Of a DNA stretch of 42,832 nucleotides, positions 42,582-42,832 are shown in pieces. A model generated the notes under the pieces. That model was given only the letters and a program-made list of their open reading frames with translations. It searched no databases and was not told the origin of the DNA. The DNA is from an uncultured Phascolarctobacterium sp. (GTDB lineage: Bacteria > Bacillota > Negativicutes > Acidaminococcales > Acidaminococcaceae), in contig NZ_CALDXR010000057.1 of assembly GCF_937920985.1 (NCBI RefSeq), positions 1-42,832 on the forward strand, given 5' to 3'. A program made the position numbers and the translations under genes. Each line of letters opens with the position of its first letter. Positions within the stretch are counted from its first letter, which is position 1.

Positions 42582-42655
42582 GCGGGTGTAGTTTAGTGGT
42601 AAAACCTCAGCCTTCCAAGCTGATGTTGTGGGTTCGATTCCCATCGCCCGCTCCA
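42582..42655 (+). tRNA. tRNA-Gly (anticodon TCC)
   Basis: This 74-nt tRNA has acceptor GCGGGTG/CGCCCGC, anticodon loop CTTCCAA on a TCAGC/GCTGA stem (anticodon TCC), a TTCGATT T-loop and an encoded CCA. It follows tRNA-Pro by 5 nt. Confidence 0.95.
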
Positions 42656-42664
42656 AATTAATAT

Positions 42665-42741
<77 letters not shown>

Positions 42742-42749
42742 TGAGAGAA

Positions 42750-42783
42750 ACCCCGCAACCATGCAGGTTGCGGGGTATTTTTG
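42750..42783 (+). terminator. Terminator of the tRNA cluster
   Basis: A perfect 11-bp GC-rich stem ACCCCGCAACC/GGTTGCGGGGT (42750-42760 and 42766-42776, loop ATGCA) is followed by ATTTTTG. Confidence 0.92.
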
Positions 42784-42785
42784 TG

Positions 42786-42832
42786 GTGCGCCCAGCATGG
42801 GCGATAACTAGGTGGTGAAAGTCCACTACGCG
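42786..42832 (+). mobile_element. 5' end of a class C group II intron (truncated by window edge)
   Basis: The last 47 bases begin GTGCGCCCAGCATGGG and continue with GGTGGTGAAAGTCCAC. This matches the start of bacterial class C group II introns such as the Oceanobacillus iheyensis one (GTGYGCCCRGCATGGG, then GGTGAGAGTCCC). It starts 3 nt after the T-tract of the tRNA terminator, which is the characteristic insertion site of this class. The maturase gene and 3' end would lie beyond the window. Confidence 0.75.

Overview
The window comes from a diderm Firmicute, most likely a gut member of the Negativicutes. The evidence is Firmicutes-style gene order (asp23-amaP-DUF2273-nusB-xseAB-ispA-dxs-tlyA-nadK-argR-recN) and strong AGGAGG ribosome binding sites, together with a signal-peptide outer-membrane beta-barrel protein ending in an aromatic C-terminal residue. 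A Phascolarctobacterium/Acidaminococcaceae-like source fits, but the sequence alone does not fix the genus. Nearly all genes lie on the minus strand; only nadE and the right-end tRNA cluster lie on the plus strand.

Layout, left to right. 0-2.2 kb: a promoter reading out of the window, a B12-binding radical SAM protein, and tRNA-Leu(CAA) with its own promoter and terminator. 2.26-10.0 kb: a complete four-gene Wadjet (Jet) anti-plasmid SMC operon in the order jetD-jetA-jetB-jetC, visibly more AT-rich than its surroundings. Its candidate promoter is embedded in the terminator of the preceding gene. 10.1-13.7 kb: an M3 oligopeptidase and a secreted type-B carboxylesterase. 13.8-25.8 kb: a long housekeeping run for envelope stress (asp23, amaP), antitermination (nusB), a TsaD-like paralog, exonuclease VII, isoprenoid synthesis (ispA, dxs), an rRNA methyltransferase (tlyA), NAD kinase, the arginine repressor, recN and a Nudix ADP-ribose hydrolase. 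A diverged tandem repeat of about 135 bp separates nadK from argR.

26-34.2 kb: transketolase with a structured upstream region (promoter, 31-bp palindrome, and a second promoter-terminator pair that could define a small RNA or attenuator), the beta-barrel protein, dUTPase, PNPase, a zinc-ribbon membrane protein and a 514-residue protein I do not recognise. 34.3-38.2 kb: larB, larE and larC for the nickel-pincer nucleotide cofactor. larC is split at a run of ten A residues, as expected for frameshift expression, and carries a very long histidine-rich segment. larB and larE are separated by about 750 bp of palindromic repeats that include two MITE-like elements with matching terminal inverted repeats. 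38.2-42.4 kb: threonine synthase, a YbaK deacylase and the divergent glutamine-dependent NAD synthetase. 42.4-42.8 kb: a tRNA-Pro/Gly/Arg operon with promoter and terminator. Directly after that terminator the window ends inside what looks like the 5' end of a class C group II intron.

Themes. NAD metabolism appears three times: nadE, nadK and larB, with LarB using the same nicotinate adenine dinucleotide that NadE amidates. Several minus-strand transcription units (jet, tkt, lar) have a strong hairpin between the predicted promoter and the gene. The accessory parts are the Wadjet operon, the lar repeats, the nadK-argR repeat array and the intron end; the rest is conserved core genome.
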